This document shows, one piece after another, positions 24,580 through 36,254 of a stretch of DNA of 64,000 bases. The notes beneath the pieces were generated by a model. The model was not told the DNA's origin and searched no databases. It saw only the letters and a program-made list of their open reading frames with translations. The stretch is taken from the NCBI GenBank assembly GCA_933207985.1, contig OW240917.1, forward strand, positions 101,772,785 through 101,836,784, in the 5' to 3' direction. Both the position numbers and the translations under genes were made by a program. This stretch comes from Pelobates cultripes. Taxonomy: Eukaryota > Chordata > Amphibia > Anura > Pelobatidae. Numbering within the stretch: the stretch's first letter is position 1; each line of letters opens with the position of its first letter.

Positions 24580-25865
24580 CATATGTATATATATACATAT
24601 ATTAATTCTACACATATATTTATGTAATATTTTTGCATAATTAGGTATCCTAATTAATTACAATTAGCGGGACTGCCTGACAACCCATGCCGAAAGTATA
24701 GGGAATTTAATTTGCTAGCACTATATTTAACCCTATAACTTTCCAAGACACCATAAAACCTGTAAATTGGGGGTACTGTTTTACTCGGAGACTTCGCTGA
24801 ACACAAATATTAGTGTTTCAAAACAGTAAAATGTATTACAACAATAATATCGCCAGTAAAAGTGAAGTTTTTTGCATTTTTCACGCACAAACAGCACTTA
24901 CACGGATGATATTATTGCTGCAATACTTTTTACTGTTTTGAAACACAAATATTTGTGTTCAGCGAAGTCTCCCGAGTACAACAGTACCCCTCATGTACAG
25001 GTTTTATGGTGTTTTCAAAAGTTACAGCGTCAAATATAAGGCTTGTGTTTCATTTTTTTCACATTAAAATTCGCCAGATTGGTTACGTTGCCTTTGAGAC
25101 CCTATGGTAGCCCAAGAATGAAAATTACCCCTATGATGGCATACCATTTGCAATAGTAGACAACCCAAGGTATTGCAAACAGGGTATGTCCAGTCTTTTT
25201 TAGTAGCCACTTAGTCACAAACACTGGCCAAAATTGGCGTTTTTTTGCATTTTTCACACAAACAGATACTAACGCTAACTTTGGCCAGTGTTTGTGACCA
25301 AATGGCTACTAAAAAAGACTGGACATACCCCATTTGCAATACCTTGGGTTGTCTACTATTGCAAATGGTATGCCATTATGGGTGTAAATTTTATTCCCGG
25401 GCTACTATACAGTCTCAAAGGCAACGTAACCAATCTGGCGAATTTCAATTTCAAATGTAACGTGCTATATTTGACCCTGTAACTTCCCAAAACGCCATAA
25501 AACCTGTACATAGGGGTACTGTTTTACACGTGAGACTTTGCTGAATACAAATATGTGTATTTTATTGCAGTAAAAGCAAACAGTATTATGACATTGACCG
25601 TTAAAATGTCATGTAGAACTAAAAAAAAATCAAAACAAATCTTATTTTCTCCCATTTTTTTCATATTAAATTATGTTTCATAGCTAAATATTTGATATTA
25701 AATGAAAGCCCTGTTTCCCCTGAATAAAATGATATATAATAAGGGTGGGTGCATTTACTATGAAAGAGGTGTATTACGGTTGGACAGACATGTAGCGCAA
25801 ATGCCAGGTTTTGTTTACATTTTGTTTCGTTCACAACGTGTACATTTGGCTCCGTCCTTAAGGGG
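23536..25865. mobile_element. TTAA-target non-autonomous DNA element built of alternating inverted modules, copy 1
   Basis: Termini CCCCTTAAGGACGGAG/CTCCGTCCTTAAGGGG are flanked by TTAA at 23532-23535 and 25866-25869. There is no transposase. From left to right: a GC-rich end with an AGGGCGTACTATTACGCCC hairpin; GC-rich inverted pieces; an AT-rich zone (24080-24640); then module A forward (about 24722-24855), A inverted (about 24905-25040), B (25072-25237), B inverted (25277-25440), A forward (about 25462-25590). A TTAA target with a CCC start suggests the piggyBac superfamily, inferred from the ends only. Confidence 0.85.
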
Positions 25866-26044
25866 TTAACTATTTTGTTTTTCAGTTTAACTCATGGATG
25901 GCAATGTGTCTCAGGGCTCTTTTGATCACTGAAAACAATCTCGGACACCTGTGATAATTAGATTGCCAGGTGAGCTCAATCTAAGGAAAAACTACTAAAG
26001 GAGGGTGTTCCACATTATTAAGCAGAGCACCATTTTCATGCAAT

Positions 26045-26320
26045 ATGGGGAAGAAAAAGGATCTCTCTTCTGCCGAAAAAAGTGAAATAGTTCAATGCCT
26101 TGGACGAGGTATGAAAACATTACATATTTCATGAAAACTTAAGCTTGATCATCGCACTATTAAGAGATTTGTGGCTGATTCAGAGCACAGACGGGTTCGT
26201 GCAGATAAAGGCACATTGAGGAAGAATTCTGCCAGATCCATGCATCGGATCAAGAGAGCAGCTGCTAAAATACCATTATATAGCAGCAAACAGATATTGG
26301 AAGCTGCTGGTGCCTCTGGA
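26045..26320 (+). pseudogene. Tc1-like transposase, N-terminal fragment
   Basis: ATG at 26045 gives MGKKKDLSSAEKSEIVQCLG, then an in-frame stop near 26132, then KLKLDHRTIKRFVADSEHRR and LRKNSARSMHRIKRAAAKIP. This is the N-terminal helix-turn-helix domain of a Tc1-like family distinct from the one at 8342-10894. The frame loses homology after GASGE at about 26320 and the catalytic domain is absent. Confidence 0.85.
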
Positions 26321-26657
26321 GAGTGTTTTAAAATGTTTAAAAAGTTAAAATGTTATAAGTTTGATTGAAATAGCTTTTGATTTCAGTAAATATGCTGCAA
26401 ACACAACATATGACAATTTTCAGTTCTTTACAACCTATAAAGTGTTTTGAAACTTACTGTGCGTAATAATTTGGAACAGTGCATTGTAAGTTTTTTTTAT
26501 GTTTAAAAAAAATACTGTCATCATTAGGATGTTTGTTCAATAAAATTTGAATTGTACTCTTATTAGTTGATAACATGTGAATTATGATGACTGTTACATC
26601 ACTTACTTAGGTAAATGAGAAAAATATGATTTGCATAGTAATTTGGAACAGGGTGTA

Positions 26658-27585
26658 GAATTAGATTATTTAACAATATTACTTTTAACTAGAAAAGTTA
26701 AAATTTCTGGGGAAATTGTGTGAAGTGTTCTTGCCTCCACCAGTAGTCTACAACTGGAGTGGGCAGAGTAACTGTTATTATTTATATAGCACATTCAATT
26801 GCAACGTTGTTGCCCAAAGTGCTTCACAGTTACATTAAAACATACATTTATAAAAACATTAGCAGGTGTACAAAAGGCCCTGTCTATGACATCACTTGCT
26901 GCTCCAGCCTGGCCAGAGTATTTTGGCGGTTGCCATCTTCAAACGGTCGTATTTTAAACTATACATCCTACAGCAAAGAGCTTTATATTGTGAGAATCAC
27001 AAGACCCAGACCTACATTGTGATGCATAGTATGTCTCTGAAGTATTACAAATGAAGGCACAGTCGCTGTTTAGAAATTGCCCTTCAAATTTAAGCTGGCT
27101 GGAGTGGAGTTTCAATGAATGTCAATGGACGGCGTGAGTTGCAAACAAATGGTCATATCATGCAAACTATCAGGACAATGGCTTAGCCGTGGACATTTTT
27201 AGTGGCAGCAGGGATAGCTGAATGTTTTGATAAAAGATTTGTGTAGGTGGGCTTGATAATGAGGGAGTGGTGGCAGTTTAGAAATGTCCTGATTTTTCAG
27301 CTTTTGCCAGCTCCCACTCTAGTTTTGAAAATTTTGCCATTCATTCCTATGGGACCAATTTCGCCACAAGAACAACGATATTCCGTGAACCATTTGGCGA
27401 AACGTTCCACAAAGTAATAGCAATCCGATCGGGAACAATCCGCACTTTTTGGTATATTACTGTCTATGTAGTATAAAAACTGTGGGAGGAGTTAGGGTGG
27501 TAAATTTGGATATAATAAGAATAAGAATAATATATATGTGAGATAACATTAAGTGGTCTTGCTATGCAAGAATACTTAATTAAAG
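26658..27585. other. Dispersed-repeat-like stretch with a reversed LINE tail
   Basis: TTATTATTTATATAGCACATT at about 26776-26796, followed by CCCAAAGTGCTTCACAGTTAC, is the reverse complement of a CR1/L2-type 3' tail. The rest (27050-27555) reads like a dispersed repeat (CCATTCATTCCTATGGGACC, GGCGAAACGTTCC). It ends in an imperfect palindrome at about 27557-27590 (ATTAAGTGGTCTTGC...GCAAGAATACTTAAT). No coding potential is evident. Confidence 0.4.
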
Positions 27586-27588
27586 GAA

Positions 27589-27860
27589 CACTATAGGGTC
27601 AGGAACACAAACATGTATTCCTGACCCTATAGTGTTAAAACCCCCATTTAGGTGGCTTGCTCCCCCTTAGCTGCCTTAGAAGGTGTTAAAACATACCTTA
27701 GTTCCAGCACTGCGTGGGTTCACCGGTGCTGGCCCCGCCCCTGATCTGCCTCCTTGGTGAGATCATTAGAATTTATGATTTTTAGCCTTTACGATGCTTT
27801 CTATATGGAAAGCATTGGATTGGTTGAAATTGGCAAGGAGGCGGGATGGGGCAGAGCCAA
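27589..27860. mobile_element. T2/Kolobok-like MITE, left end and part of body
   Basis: TTAAAGGAACACTATAGGGTC starts the element and forms a hairpin with CCTGACCCTATAGTGTT (27590-27638). TTAAAGG start plus TTAA target is the signature of the T2 family described in Xenopus. The body includes a near-palindrome around ATGCTTTCTATATGGAAAGCAT. I could not find a matching right end. Confidence 0.55.
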
Positions 27861-27879
27861 ATGTCTGCCGCTACCAAAG

Positions 27880-28291
27880 GTCACAATTTAAATGCGCAGC
27901 CTCCATTATGGACGTTGGTGATGCGGACGTGCGTGTGGCATCACGCCATTGACACCACCAGATCTAATGAAACAACTAGAGCCCTGCTAGGGCTATTTAA
28001 ATTTGTTTAATGCCCTGCCATGGTTTCCATTTCTTTGGTTGATCCGAGAGCGCATTTATTATTCTTGTATTTCTGACATTTTGACCTTGACATTTTCTTG
28101 ACTATTCTTCTTTCTAATTGTCCTTGACCTTTGCCTAGTCATAATGTTTTTCTGTATCCCTGACGTTGGCTTGTCTTGTACTATTCTATTTAGCGCTTAA
28201 TCTGGCCATCCTAAGGTCCGGTAATACACTTTCTTACTTTTAGGATTTGCATTTCTAAACTTTGCTAGTTGGATCCTACCTGTCCGTGACA
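27880..28291 (+). mobile_element. Gypsy-like LTR, 3' portion
   Basis: GATCCGAGAGCGCATTTATTAT and CTGGCCATCCTAAGGTCCGG align by eye with the solo LTR at 6826-7350. The segment ends CCTGTCCGTGACA at 28291 and is followed immediately by TTACAACAGGGCC and a gag-type start. The LTR's own 5' limit is not clear. Confidence 0.6.
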
Positions 28292-28307
28292 TTACAACAG
28301 GGCCATT

Positions 28308-28428
28308 ATGGATCCTGCAAATATAAGCCAGCAAATGACTACTTATGAGACCAAAGTAGAAGAACTTTATCATAGGATGGATCAATTTGCTCAGCCACTT
28401 CAGACTGTTATGACTCTCTGTCCATGAG
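28308..28428 (+). pseudogene. Gypsy-type gag, N-terminal fragment
   Basis: ATG at 28308 reads MDPANISQQMTTYETKVEEL followed by YHRMDQFAQPLQTVM, then a stop. A start MDPA... with a short helical region directly behind the LTR is the usual layout of Ty3/Gypsy gag. Sequence up to about 28660 keeps no gag homology I can read. Confidence 0.55.
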
Positions 28429-28429
28429 A

Positions 28430-29690
28430 TACAGCAACACTGGATGACTGTTTCAATTTCAGTGTTTCAGTTTCAGACACGAGGTGTAACTGATACCTCT
28501 CTAGGCATGTGGTCCACTCTTGTGATTACTCTTTTAACAGAGAATATGACAACTCTGACAAAGGACAAAAGCTTATAGAAACTCAATAACTTGGAATTAT
28601 GTTCCCATCGATGCCACCAAAAAAAAAAAAAGACGATTAATGGAAAAAGATGTTTCATGATTAGGCGACAACCACTAAATGTTGATTTTATTTACAGATC
28701 AAGAGAAATGTGATGAATACAGGGGATAAAAAGGAGGTGCAGTAAAAAAATAAATTATCTGTATTTATATTGTAGGTGTTTAATAAATATATATAGATTT
28801 TTTTTATTGCTCCTCCTTTTTCCCTGTACTGGTTACTTTACTAATTACTAATTTGATCTATAAGCAAAATGGCGCTAGAATGGGCCTATCAGTGTACTGC
28901 AAAATATATGCATAATATTTATGTTATATACATTATGCAGGACACTAATTTTCCTGAAGCAATTGCTTGTACATAATTGGTTTGAATGGAAACTCCACCT
29001 GAATGAAACCCAAATTGCCCAAAACTATTTTTATTTTGTATTGATTCAGACAAAAACAAGTCTAATAGATATACTGACAAAAATCTCATAGTATACTAGA
29101 CTAGAGAAATAGCTTAAATAATATCCAAACACCCCAGTAACAAAATAAATGGATTATTGAAAAAAGAATGATTGCATTTTTTTGCATACTGATGAAACAA
29201 GATAAATGCAGATTAGAGAAGAGAACAAACCCAAAATCAAACATAGAGGGGAGCATGGTTTTCACTTTTGGATGTATACCACCTCAGGTCCCAAGGCACA
29301 TTAAATTTACCACATCTGTACTCTTACTGGGAAGGAAAATGTACTGCATCACACTCAGAAGGTCTTAGCTGGGATTGAGGACCATCAACGCCCTCAGAAT
29401 TCAAGGTTTCAAAACTGCCATTCACAGTGCATTAATATGTACCACAGTGCATTAATATGTACTACAAGTCAACCCAATATACTTACTAACTCATTGAATC
29501 ATAACTCTATATGAAGAATGAATAAACAGTGAATCGCTAATAGATGTCAGTGAAGTATTCAATGGGTTCTCCCCTCTAAAAGCACAATTATGTTGGCAGT
29601 CTGAATTAATATATCTTTGAGTGATTTTAGAAACAGGTTCTGTTGCAATATTGCATTAACTTTGTTCTAGCTGACATGTCTCAGGGAGGC
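28430..29690. other. AT-rich stretch without a recognised gene
   Basis: Contains an A-run (28619-28632) and a duplicated ACCACAGTGCATTAATATGT phrase near 29432-29460. No gene or element could be assigned. Confidence 0.4.
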
Positions 29691-30400
29691 ACTAAGGCAT
29701 CTTCAACATCTCTGGATCTTAGGGAGAAACTAGAAATATCTTTGCTAAAAGAATAAAAAACGAAATGGGAAAAAGCCACAATGAAAAAATATTTTAAAAA
29801 TTAACATGACACCCAATGTATTAAGATTCTCTAACTTACACACATTTGACAGAAATTACAAAGATTTCATGACCGAAAGGGAGTGATTTTTGGAATAAAC
29901 CACAATAGATTTAATGGACATTATTATAAAAAGTAAAATTGATCAGAAGATTACTGAGCGGCATAATGCCATCCAGAATCATGTTGAGCCAAAAAAAAAT
30001 AGATGATTTATATAAAGAGATATCAGAAACATTAAGTCACATTGAAAAGAATATATAGCATAACATAACATTATGTTAAGAATAATGTGAGATTTTTTTG
30101 AAAGTATTTGGCAACATAAAAAAGAGTTAACAGAACATAAAACACAAAAGACATATAGAAAATAAATAAAAGAGATGACATCTCCTAAGACCCAATTTAA
30201 AAGACGGGCTCCAAAGATGAACATATTCTAAAACTTAAGTGATCCCAATACCAAAAATGCCATTATCACCAAAAAAATTGTCAGTCTATTGACATAACTT
30301 CTGACCAATGAGTAGTCTGACCCAAATATTCTGAAGCTGTGACTCATAAAAGGCTTTTACCTTTACAGGAAAAAAAAATCATTTCCTTCTCAATTATAGG
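29690..30400 (+). pseudogene. Decayed upstream part of a Penelope-like element ORF (tentative)
   Basis: Conceptual reading with several stops gives RFSNLHTFDRNYKDFMTERE, TTIDLMDIIIKSKIDQKITE and, further on, KKIVSLLT-LLTNE with ILKL-LIKGF. The last stretch has the spacing of the (V/I)xxLSxxxLTxxExxxLxKGLxF block that precedes the RT in amphibian Penelope-like elements. Stops and frame changes are numerous and the assignment rests on that pattern. Confidence 0.35.
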
Positions 30401-30715
30401 ATAAAGCAGGGATCATCTTATAATAGAGATCTAAATATGAACAAGAAAAAGGAAATTCAGCAAAGATGAAAGGGAGACAGATTAGAAAGGGGGGCATATA
30501 TCACCAAAAAAGGAAAATGAGACAGAAAAAAGGAATGAGATATAGGGGGCGTGGTCCCTGATCAAGATGGCAGCTTAAGAGCTTAGCTCCATGCCACAGA
30601 GTTTCCATAAACATATCTGCCAATTTAGCTTCAATAGTTCCTAATAGGCGCACGGACCCATCCCAGACCCATCCCAGACCCCCGGGGGCACCCAGTTTGG
30701 CTCCAAACGGGTCCG

Positions 30716-31252
30716 ATGGACGGTTTTGTGCAGACTCCTGTGGGAACCGCACAGGGAACACATGGCTCCACGATGGGGCCTTTGTCCCTGGCCTCCACTG
30801 TAGCCTCGGATGCGGGAGCTATCACCATGTCTGACATAGGGGCCGACATCAAATACCTCGCAGCCATAATGGTCACGAAGCATGACCTCCTGACGCTTTC
30901 ACACGCCCTACATGGTGCCAACACGGCAGACACCACACTGAGGACAGAGGTGATGGCTCAGGATAGGTGCATCCAGACCCTCGAGGCGCAGTCAGAGTCC
31001 TCAACCACGCAAATGTGAGCCACGGACACAGCTCTGGCGCATCAGGGATCTATGCTGCTTGCCCTCCGCCGCCAAACTGAAGATCTGGACAACCGGAGCA
31101 GGTGGTCAAACATCAGGGGCCGAGGTGTTCCTGAGCCTGCCGGTGATGAGGATGTCGAGGCCCTCCTGACTTTCCTCTTCAGCAGAATAATAGGAAATGA
31201 GAGCCCCGTGTTTCCTGCAGCGCCTGGACTTACCCCACATCGAAGTTCCTGA
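30716..31252 (+). pseudogene. L1 ORF1 remnant
   Basis: The first frame (30716-31018, 100 codons) reads MTMSDIGADIKYLAAI-like sequence and a heptad region. After one stop the same frame continues as LRRQTEDLDNRSRWSNIRGR and AGDEDVEALLTFLFSRIIG. Coiled coil followed by LxDLxNRSRxxNIRxRGxPE is the diagnostic L1 ORF1p block. It breaks up at about 31250. Confidence 0.8.
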
Positions 31253-31479
31253 TTGGATTCTGGGACCCCTGGAGCGGGGACCCTTGCCTCAGCAACTACC
31301 TCGCCGCCTACGTGGGGGATCCCCAGGAGGCCCCACGCATTGGAGGAATCCTCATCCGGGGATGCAGGAGAACTGATTGCTGGTTGCTTCCTGTACTGGG
31401 GCCTTGTCTCCAAGTTGCCCAGGCCCATTTGAGCGGACGACTGGGAGCATCAAAAAAGACAATTCCTCACTGATAACAT

Positions 31480-31950
31480 CAAGTAAGCCCTATCTTGGGA
31501 AGAAGCTGTGGCGTTGGACGTACCAATTTTGGAGGAGGAAGTCTCAGCGGCTATCAAAACATCTAAAACGTGGCTTGCACCAGGACCAGACGGCTTTGCC
31601 CTGGAGCATTATAAAAAATTCCATACCCACCTGGTGCCCAAACTGACTAAGGCACTAAATGCACTTACATTAAGGGGGAGATTTTATCACGAATCCTTGT
31701 CACCATTATAACAATCCTACCTAAACCATTGAAGGATCCGGACCTATGCGGCAGCTACAGGGTGATCTTGCTGCTCAACGTTGATGCTAAATTCTTCACC
31801 AAACTATTGACCTCCAGACTGGGGCCATGGCTACCTGGCCTAGTCCACTCGGATCAGACTGGGTTCATCCCAGGCAGGGAAGCAAGAGTGCTCTCAAGTC
31901 AACATTTGGCACAGAAAAAAAAAGACTCCCCTGCTACTCCTATCCTCTAA
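31480..31950 (+). pseudogene. L1 ORF2 reverse transcriptase fragment
   Basis: One frame (31508-31711) gives LEEEVSAAIKTSKTWLAPGP followed by DGFALEHYKKFHTHLVPKL, the RT start (GK(S/A)PGPDG block). A second frame (31729-31950) gives KDPDLCGSYRVILLLNVDAK and SDQTGFIPGREA, the next L1 RT blocks (YRPISLLN and (D/E)QxGFIPGR). The catalytic (F/Y)xDD block lies beyond the deletion. One frameshift at about 31715 separates the two pieces. Confidence 0.85.
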
Positions 31951-32254
31951 TGTGCAAAAGGCAGTGTGGCGCGGTGCGGCGTGGCGTGGCCCGGCACAGT
32001 GCAGGTCCTTTAATGGGGCTGATTCATGCAGTCCACATCTCCCTAACCTGACTCTCTCTCCTTTATTTGAACTACCATATATCCAAACTGCATAATCGCG
32101 CATACCCCAATATCCCAATGCTCACGATGCAATTGGCGGACTCTGCTTGGTCATACTCTTCACATGGAGTGCGACCTCACGCGGCTGCAGCTCTGCCCGA
32201 TGGTCAGAACCTCATATGCACCACCAACGGACTAATTGTACAGTAACATAACAC

Positions 32255-32510
32255 ATCACAGCATTGTTCTCACTAATGATACATTACTACTGTCTAAGAA
32301 TAGCCTCACATCACTTTCCTTATTTCGATACTAGCACCAGTGTGGTGCTTCCACAATGTGAATTGCAATGGACATATGCCACTATATCCCTCTTTAATTT
32401 TGTTTTCACCCTCCTGCCTATAATACCATCCCCTGAGATATCATATACCACCTCCTCCTCCCATGAAACATTTAATGGTTTTGTTTTTTTCACTATACAT
32501 TAGAATATTT
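32255..32510 (+). repeat. L1-like 3' UTR fragment, diverged
   Basis: Phrases GATACTAGCACCAGTGTGGTGC, CTATAATACCATCCCCTGAG and ATGAAACAT line up in order with the segment at 36295-36445. It is therefore an older copy of the same 3' UTR, and lies where the 3' end of the L1 at 30544 would be expected. Confidence 0.55.
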
Positions 32511-32539
32511 AATTCAACATTTTGATATACAGCATTTAA

Positions 32540-33085
32540 AGGGAAACTATAGTCACCTGAACAACTTTAGCTTAATGAAGCATTTTTGGTGTATAGAACA
32601 TGCCCCTGCAGCCTTACTGCTCAATCCTCTACCATTTAGGAGTTAAATCCCTTTGTTTATGAACCCTAGTAACACCTCCCTGCATGTGAATTGCACAGCC
32701 TTCCATAAACACTTCCTGTAAAGAGAGCCCTATTTAGGCTTTCTTTATTGCAAGTTCTGTTTAATTAAGATTTTTTTATCCCCTGCTATGCTAATAGCTT
32801 GCTAGACCCTGCAAGAGCCTCCTGTATATGATTAAAGTTCAATTTAGAGATTGAGATACAATTATTTAAGGTAAATTACATCTGTTAGGAAGTGAAACCA
32901 GTTTTTTTTTCATGCAGGCTCTGTCAATCATAGCCAGGGGAGGTGTGGCTAGGGCTGCATAAACAGAAACAAAGTGATTTAACTCCTAAATGACAGTGAA
33001 TTGAACAGTGAAATTGCAGGGGAATGATCTATACACTAAAACTGCTTTATTTAACTAAAGTAATTTAGGTGACTATAGTGTTCCT
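32540..33085. mobile_element. T2/Kolobok-like MITE, complete
   Basis: TTAA at 32536-32539 and 33086-33089 bracket inverted ends AGGGAAACTATAGTCACC and AGGAACACTATAGTCACC. The arms extend further: AACTTTAGCTTAATGAAGCA on the left is mirrored by TTTATTTAACTAAAGTAATT on the right, and TCATTT.AGGAGTTAAATC by its inverse. The 546 bp are non-coding and largely fold back on themselves. Confidence 0.85.
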
Positions 33086-33169
33086 TTAAAATGTATGTAA
33101 ATCACAGCCAGGACCTTGGTATTAATAGTAGCACCTATTTTATGGACAGAAAAGGGAGTGACTACTTAA

Positions 33170-35273
33170 CCCCTTAAGACCGGAGGGCGTACTATTACGT
33201 CCTCTAATAGGCGGCTCTAAACGCCGCCGGGCGTAATAGTACGCCCTCCGGTCTTTCTGTGCTTACCCGGTCGCCGGCGGTCCCACGCCGGCGATCGCGG
33301 TGGGGGGGACTCCCAGGGAGCCCCCCGCGGCACGACCGTCCTCCAGGAAGCCCCCCGGCCGTGTGAGAGTGGGGTCCTAGCGAGGACCCCACAATCACAT
33401 GGCCGGGTATAGCTGGCTTCTGTATTGCCAGCAGGGGGGCTGCCTGTAATTACAGGGGGTCCCCCTGCTGGCTGAAAATAAAAGTAAAATAAGTTAAAAG
33501 TGTAAAAAAATAAAATTATATATACTTAGATCATATATATATATAATATATATATGATCAAAGTATATATATACACATATACATACACACATGTACAGCA
33601 TCTAGGTGTATTTTACTATTAATATATATATAATTATATATATATATTAATATCAAATTACACGTACACTGATACTGATTAAATATATATATAATTATTG
33701 TTATATATATATTTATATATATTATAAAAAAAATTAAAATGTAAATACGTTAAAAAATAAAATTACAAAAATAATTAAAAATAAATAATTAAAAAATATA
33801 TAGATGTGTGTTATTTCGTTCTAACTGTATTGTGAAATTAATATATATATATATATATCAAAATACACATAGAACGAAATAATATATATATTTATACACA
33901 TAAATATATACGTATATATCACTATATATATACCTATATATAAATAAAAATATTTTAAAAAAATTATATAGATATATACATATATATACACATACGTATA
34001 TATATACATATATTGATTCTACATATATATTTATGTAATATTTTTACATAATTAGGTATCTTAATTAATTACAATTAGCAGGACCTGCATGACAACCCAT
34101 GCCGAAAGTAAAGGGAATTTAATTTGCTAGCACTATATTTAACCCTATAACTTTCCGAGACACCATAAAACCTGTACATGGGGGGTACTGTTCTACTCGG
34201 GAGACTTCGCTGAACACAAATATTAGTGTTTCAAAACATTAAAATGTATTACAACGATGATATCGCCAGTAAAAGTGACGGTTTTTGCATTTTTCACGCA
34301 CAAACAGCATTAAACGGACAATATTATTGCTATGATACTTTTTACTGTTTTGAAACACAAATATTTGTGTTCAGTGAAGTCTCCCGAGTACAACAGTACC
34401 CCTCATGTACAGGTTTTATAGTGTTTTCAAAAGTTACAGCGTCAAATATAAGGCTTGCGTTTCATTTTTTTCACATTAAAATTCGCCAGATTGGTTACGT
34501 TGCCTTTGAGACCCTATGGTAGCCCAAGAATGAAAATTACCCCTATGATGGCATACCATTTGCAATAGTAGACAACCCAAGGTATTGCAAACGGGGTATG
34601 TCCAGTCTTTAGTAGCCACTTAGTCACAAACACTGGCCAAAATTGGCATTTTTTGCATTTTTCACACACAAACAAATACTAACGCTAACTTTGGCCAGTG
34701 TTTGTGACCAAATGGCTACTAAAAAAGACTGGACATACCCCATTTGCAATACCTTGGGTTGTCTACTATTGCAAATGGTATGCCATTATGGGTGTAAATT
34801 TCATTCCCGGGCTACTATACAGTCTCAAAGGCAACGTAACCAATCTGGCGAATTTCAATTTCAAATGTAACGTGCTATATTTGACCCTGTAACTTCCCAA
34901 AACGCCATAAAACCTGTACATAGGGGGTACTGTTTTACACGTGAGACTTTGCTGAATACAAATATGTGTATTTTATTGCAGTAAAAGCAAACAGTATTAT
35001 GACATTGACCGTTAAAATGTCATGTAGAACTAAAAAAATCAAAAAAATCGTATTTTCTCCCATTTTTTTCATATTAAATTATGTTTCATAGCTAAATATT
35101 TGATATTAAATGAAAGCCCTGTTTCCCCTGAATAAAATGATATATAATAAGGGTGGGTGCATTTACTATGAAAGAGGTGTATTACGGTTGGACAGACATG
35201 TAGCGGAAATGCCAGGTTTTGTTTACATTTTGTTTTGTTCACAACGTGTACATTTGGCTCCGTCCTTAAGGGG
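33170..35273. mobile_element. TTAA-target non-autonomous element with alternating inverted modules, copy 2
   Basis: CCCCTTAAGACCGGAG/CTCCGTCCTTAAGGGG ends with TTAA at 33166-33169 and 35274-35277. The left hairpin (GAGGGCGTACTATTACG.../CGTAATAGTACGCCCTC) is kept. The next 250 bp differ from copy 1, while the right 1.5 kb (from the AT-rich zone on) is very close to it. Modules: A forward about 34133-34260, A inverted about 34335-34450, B/B inverted about 34483-34865, A forward about 34870-35010. No coding sequence. Confidence 0.85.
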
Positions 35274-35277
35274 TTAA

Positions 35278-36030
35278 AAAGACATCAGTGGTCACATCAA
35301 AAGCAATCACTGAATATCTGTATGAAGAGTTCATAGTGATTTTCAGATTTGTATAGGTAACAATTTGAATAACTAATGTTGTATGTAATGCATTTGTGAT
35401 CTCTTCAAACCTGCTAAAATAATCCTATGTGTTTTACTTAACATAGTATTGCCAGCTCAAGAATTATAGTGTTCATCTTTTTCTCACACACATTTTACTT
35501 CTGCAAAACATTGGAATATATGGTGCATCATTCATCAAATGTGGGTCAAACATGAAAATGTATTTCTAGTTACCCAAACATGAGGGGATGTTTGTAAGAT
35601 AAAAGGCATACAACTGTGTGTTTTGCATCATTGTTTCAAATCATTTGATCAGTCTTACTCCCACCACAAAATTAACACAGTTCCCCAAATGAGTCTAGAT
35701 ACATCCAGATGTTGCCTAATAGGTTATTAATTAAACCATGAACTGTATTCAGTTTACAACAGAATTACAATATACAATCCAAAATAGTTGAAAATATTTA
35801 ATCAGAAATTCAAACATTTTTCACAATTTAGGGCTAATTTTTCAGTTTAGTTGTCAGCTCAACTCATCTTAATACATGGAAATGAACCAGTCAAAGGTTA
35901 AAGAGGTACTACGAGCACCATCACAACTTCAGTGTTTTGAAGTGATCACGGTGCAAAGGCCCTGTATGTACAGTGTTTTAGTATGTAACACCACATCTGG
36001 CAGCGTCAATAGCCAGTGCAATGGCAAAAC
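35278..36030. other. AT-rich stretch with a MITE fragment
   Basis: Only recognisable content is a T2-like MITE end at about 35897-35975 (TTAAAGAGGTACTACGAGCACC with the CACTTC...GAAGTG-type hairpin). It has no partner end. The remainder is featureless. Confidence 0.45.
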
Positions 36031-36034
36031 ATTT

Positions 36035-36240
36035 AATGTTTTAATAATAATCTCTATAGCTCAACTCTGTGACAATGTCTGAATTATACCGCATCTTATT
36101 TGCTGAGCCCTGCTTGGCTACATTGCAATTGTGTAGTACTAAGACCTGCAAGACTTATTCACATTGCAAAACATGTTAACATGAGTCATGTTTGCATTTG
36201 TAACTCACTAATGCTTTGATTTAGAATAAAATAGGTTACC
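36035..36240 (+). repeat. L1-like 3' UTR end, older copy
   Basis: CAATGTCTGAATTATACCGCATC, GCTGAGCCCTGCTTGGCTAC and TGAGTCATGTTTGCATTTG repeat, with substitutions, the segment at 36480-36628. It is a separate older 3' end with a weakened tail (GATTTAGAATAAAATA). Confidence 0.65.
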
Positions 36241-36254
36241 AATACTAATGATAC

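Larger units (their letters stand above)
23484..26655 (+). mobile_element. Second Tc1-like family, deleted, and split by a TTAA element
   Basis: Left end CACCCTGTCCCAAATTATTA and right end (inverted) CACCCTGTTCCAAATTACTA form the terminal repeats. TA follows the right end (26656-26657) and a mutated TG precedes the left end. Only a 5' piece of transposase remains (26045-26320), after which the sequence jumps to the right end region, so this is an internal-deletion derivative. A TTAA-flanked element (23536-25865) sits between its left end and the transposase. Confidence 0.85.
30544..32250 (+). mobile_element. L1 LINE with intact-looking 5' end, internally deleted
   Basis: Begins GGGGGCGTGGTCCCTGATC with CAAGATGGCAGC at about 30562, an L1-type 5' start. 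ORF1 remnant (30716-31260) passes directly into an ORF2 RT remnant (31480-31950), so the endonuclease and most of ORF2 are missing. What follows to about 32250 is GC-richer and may be ORF2 or 3' sequence that I cannot read. Confidence 0.75.
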
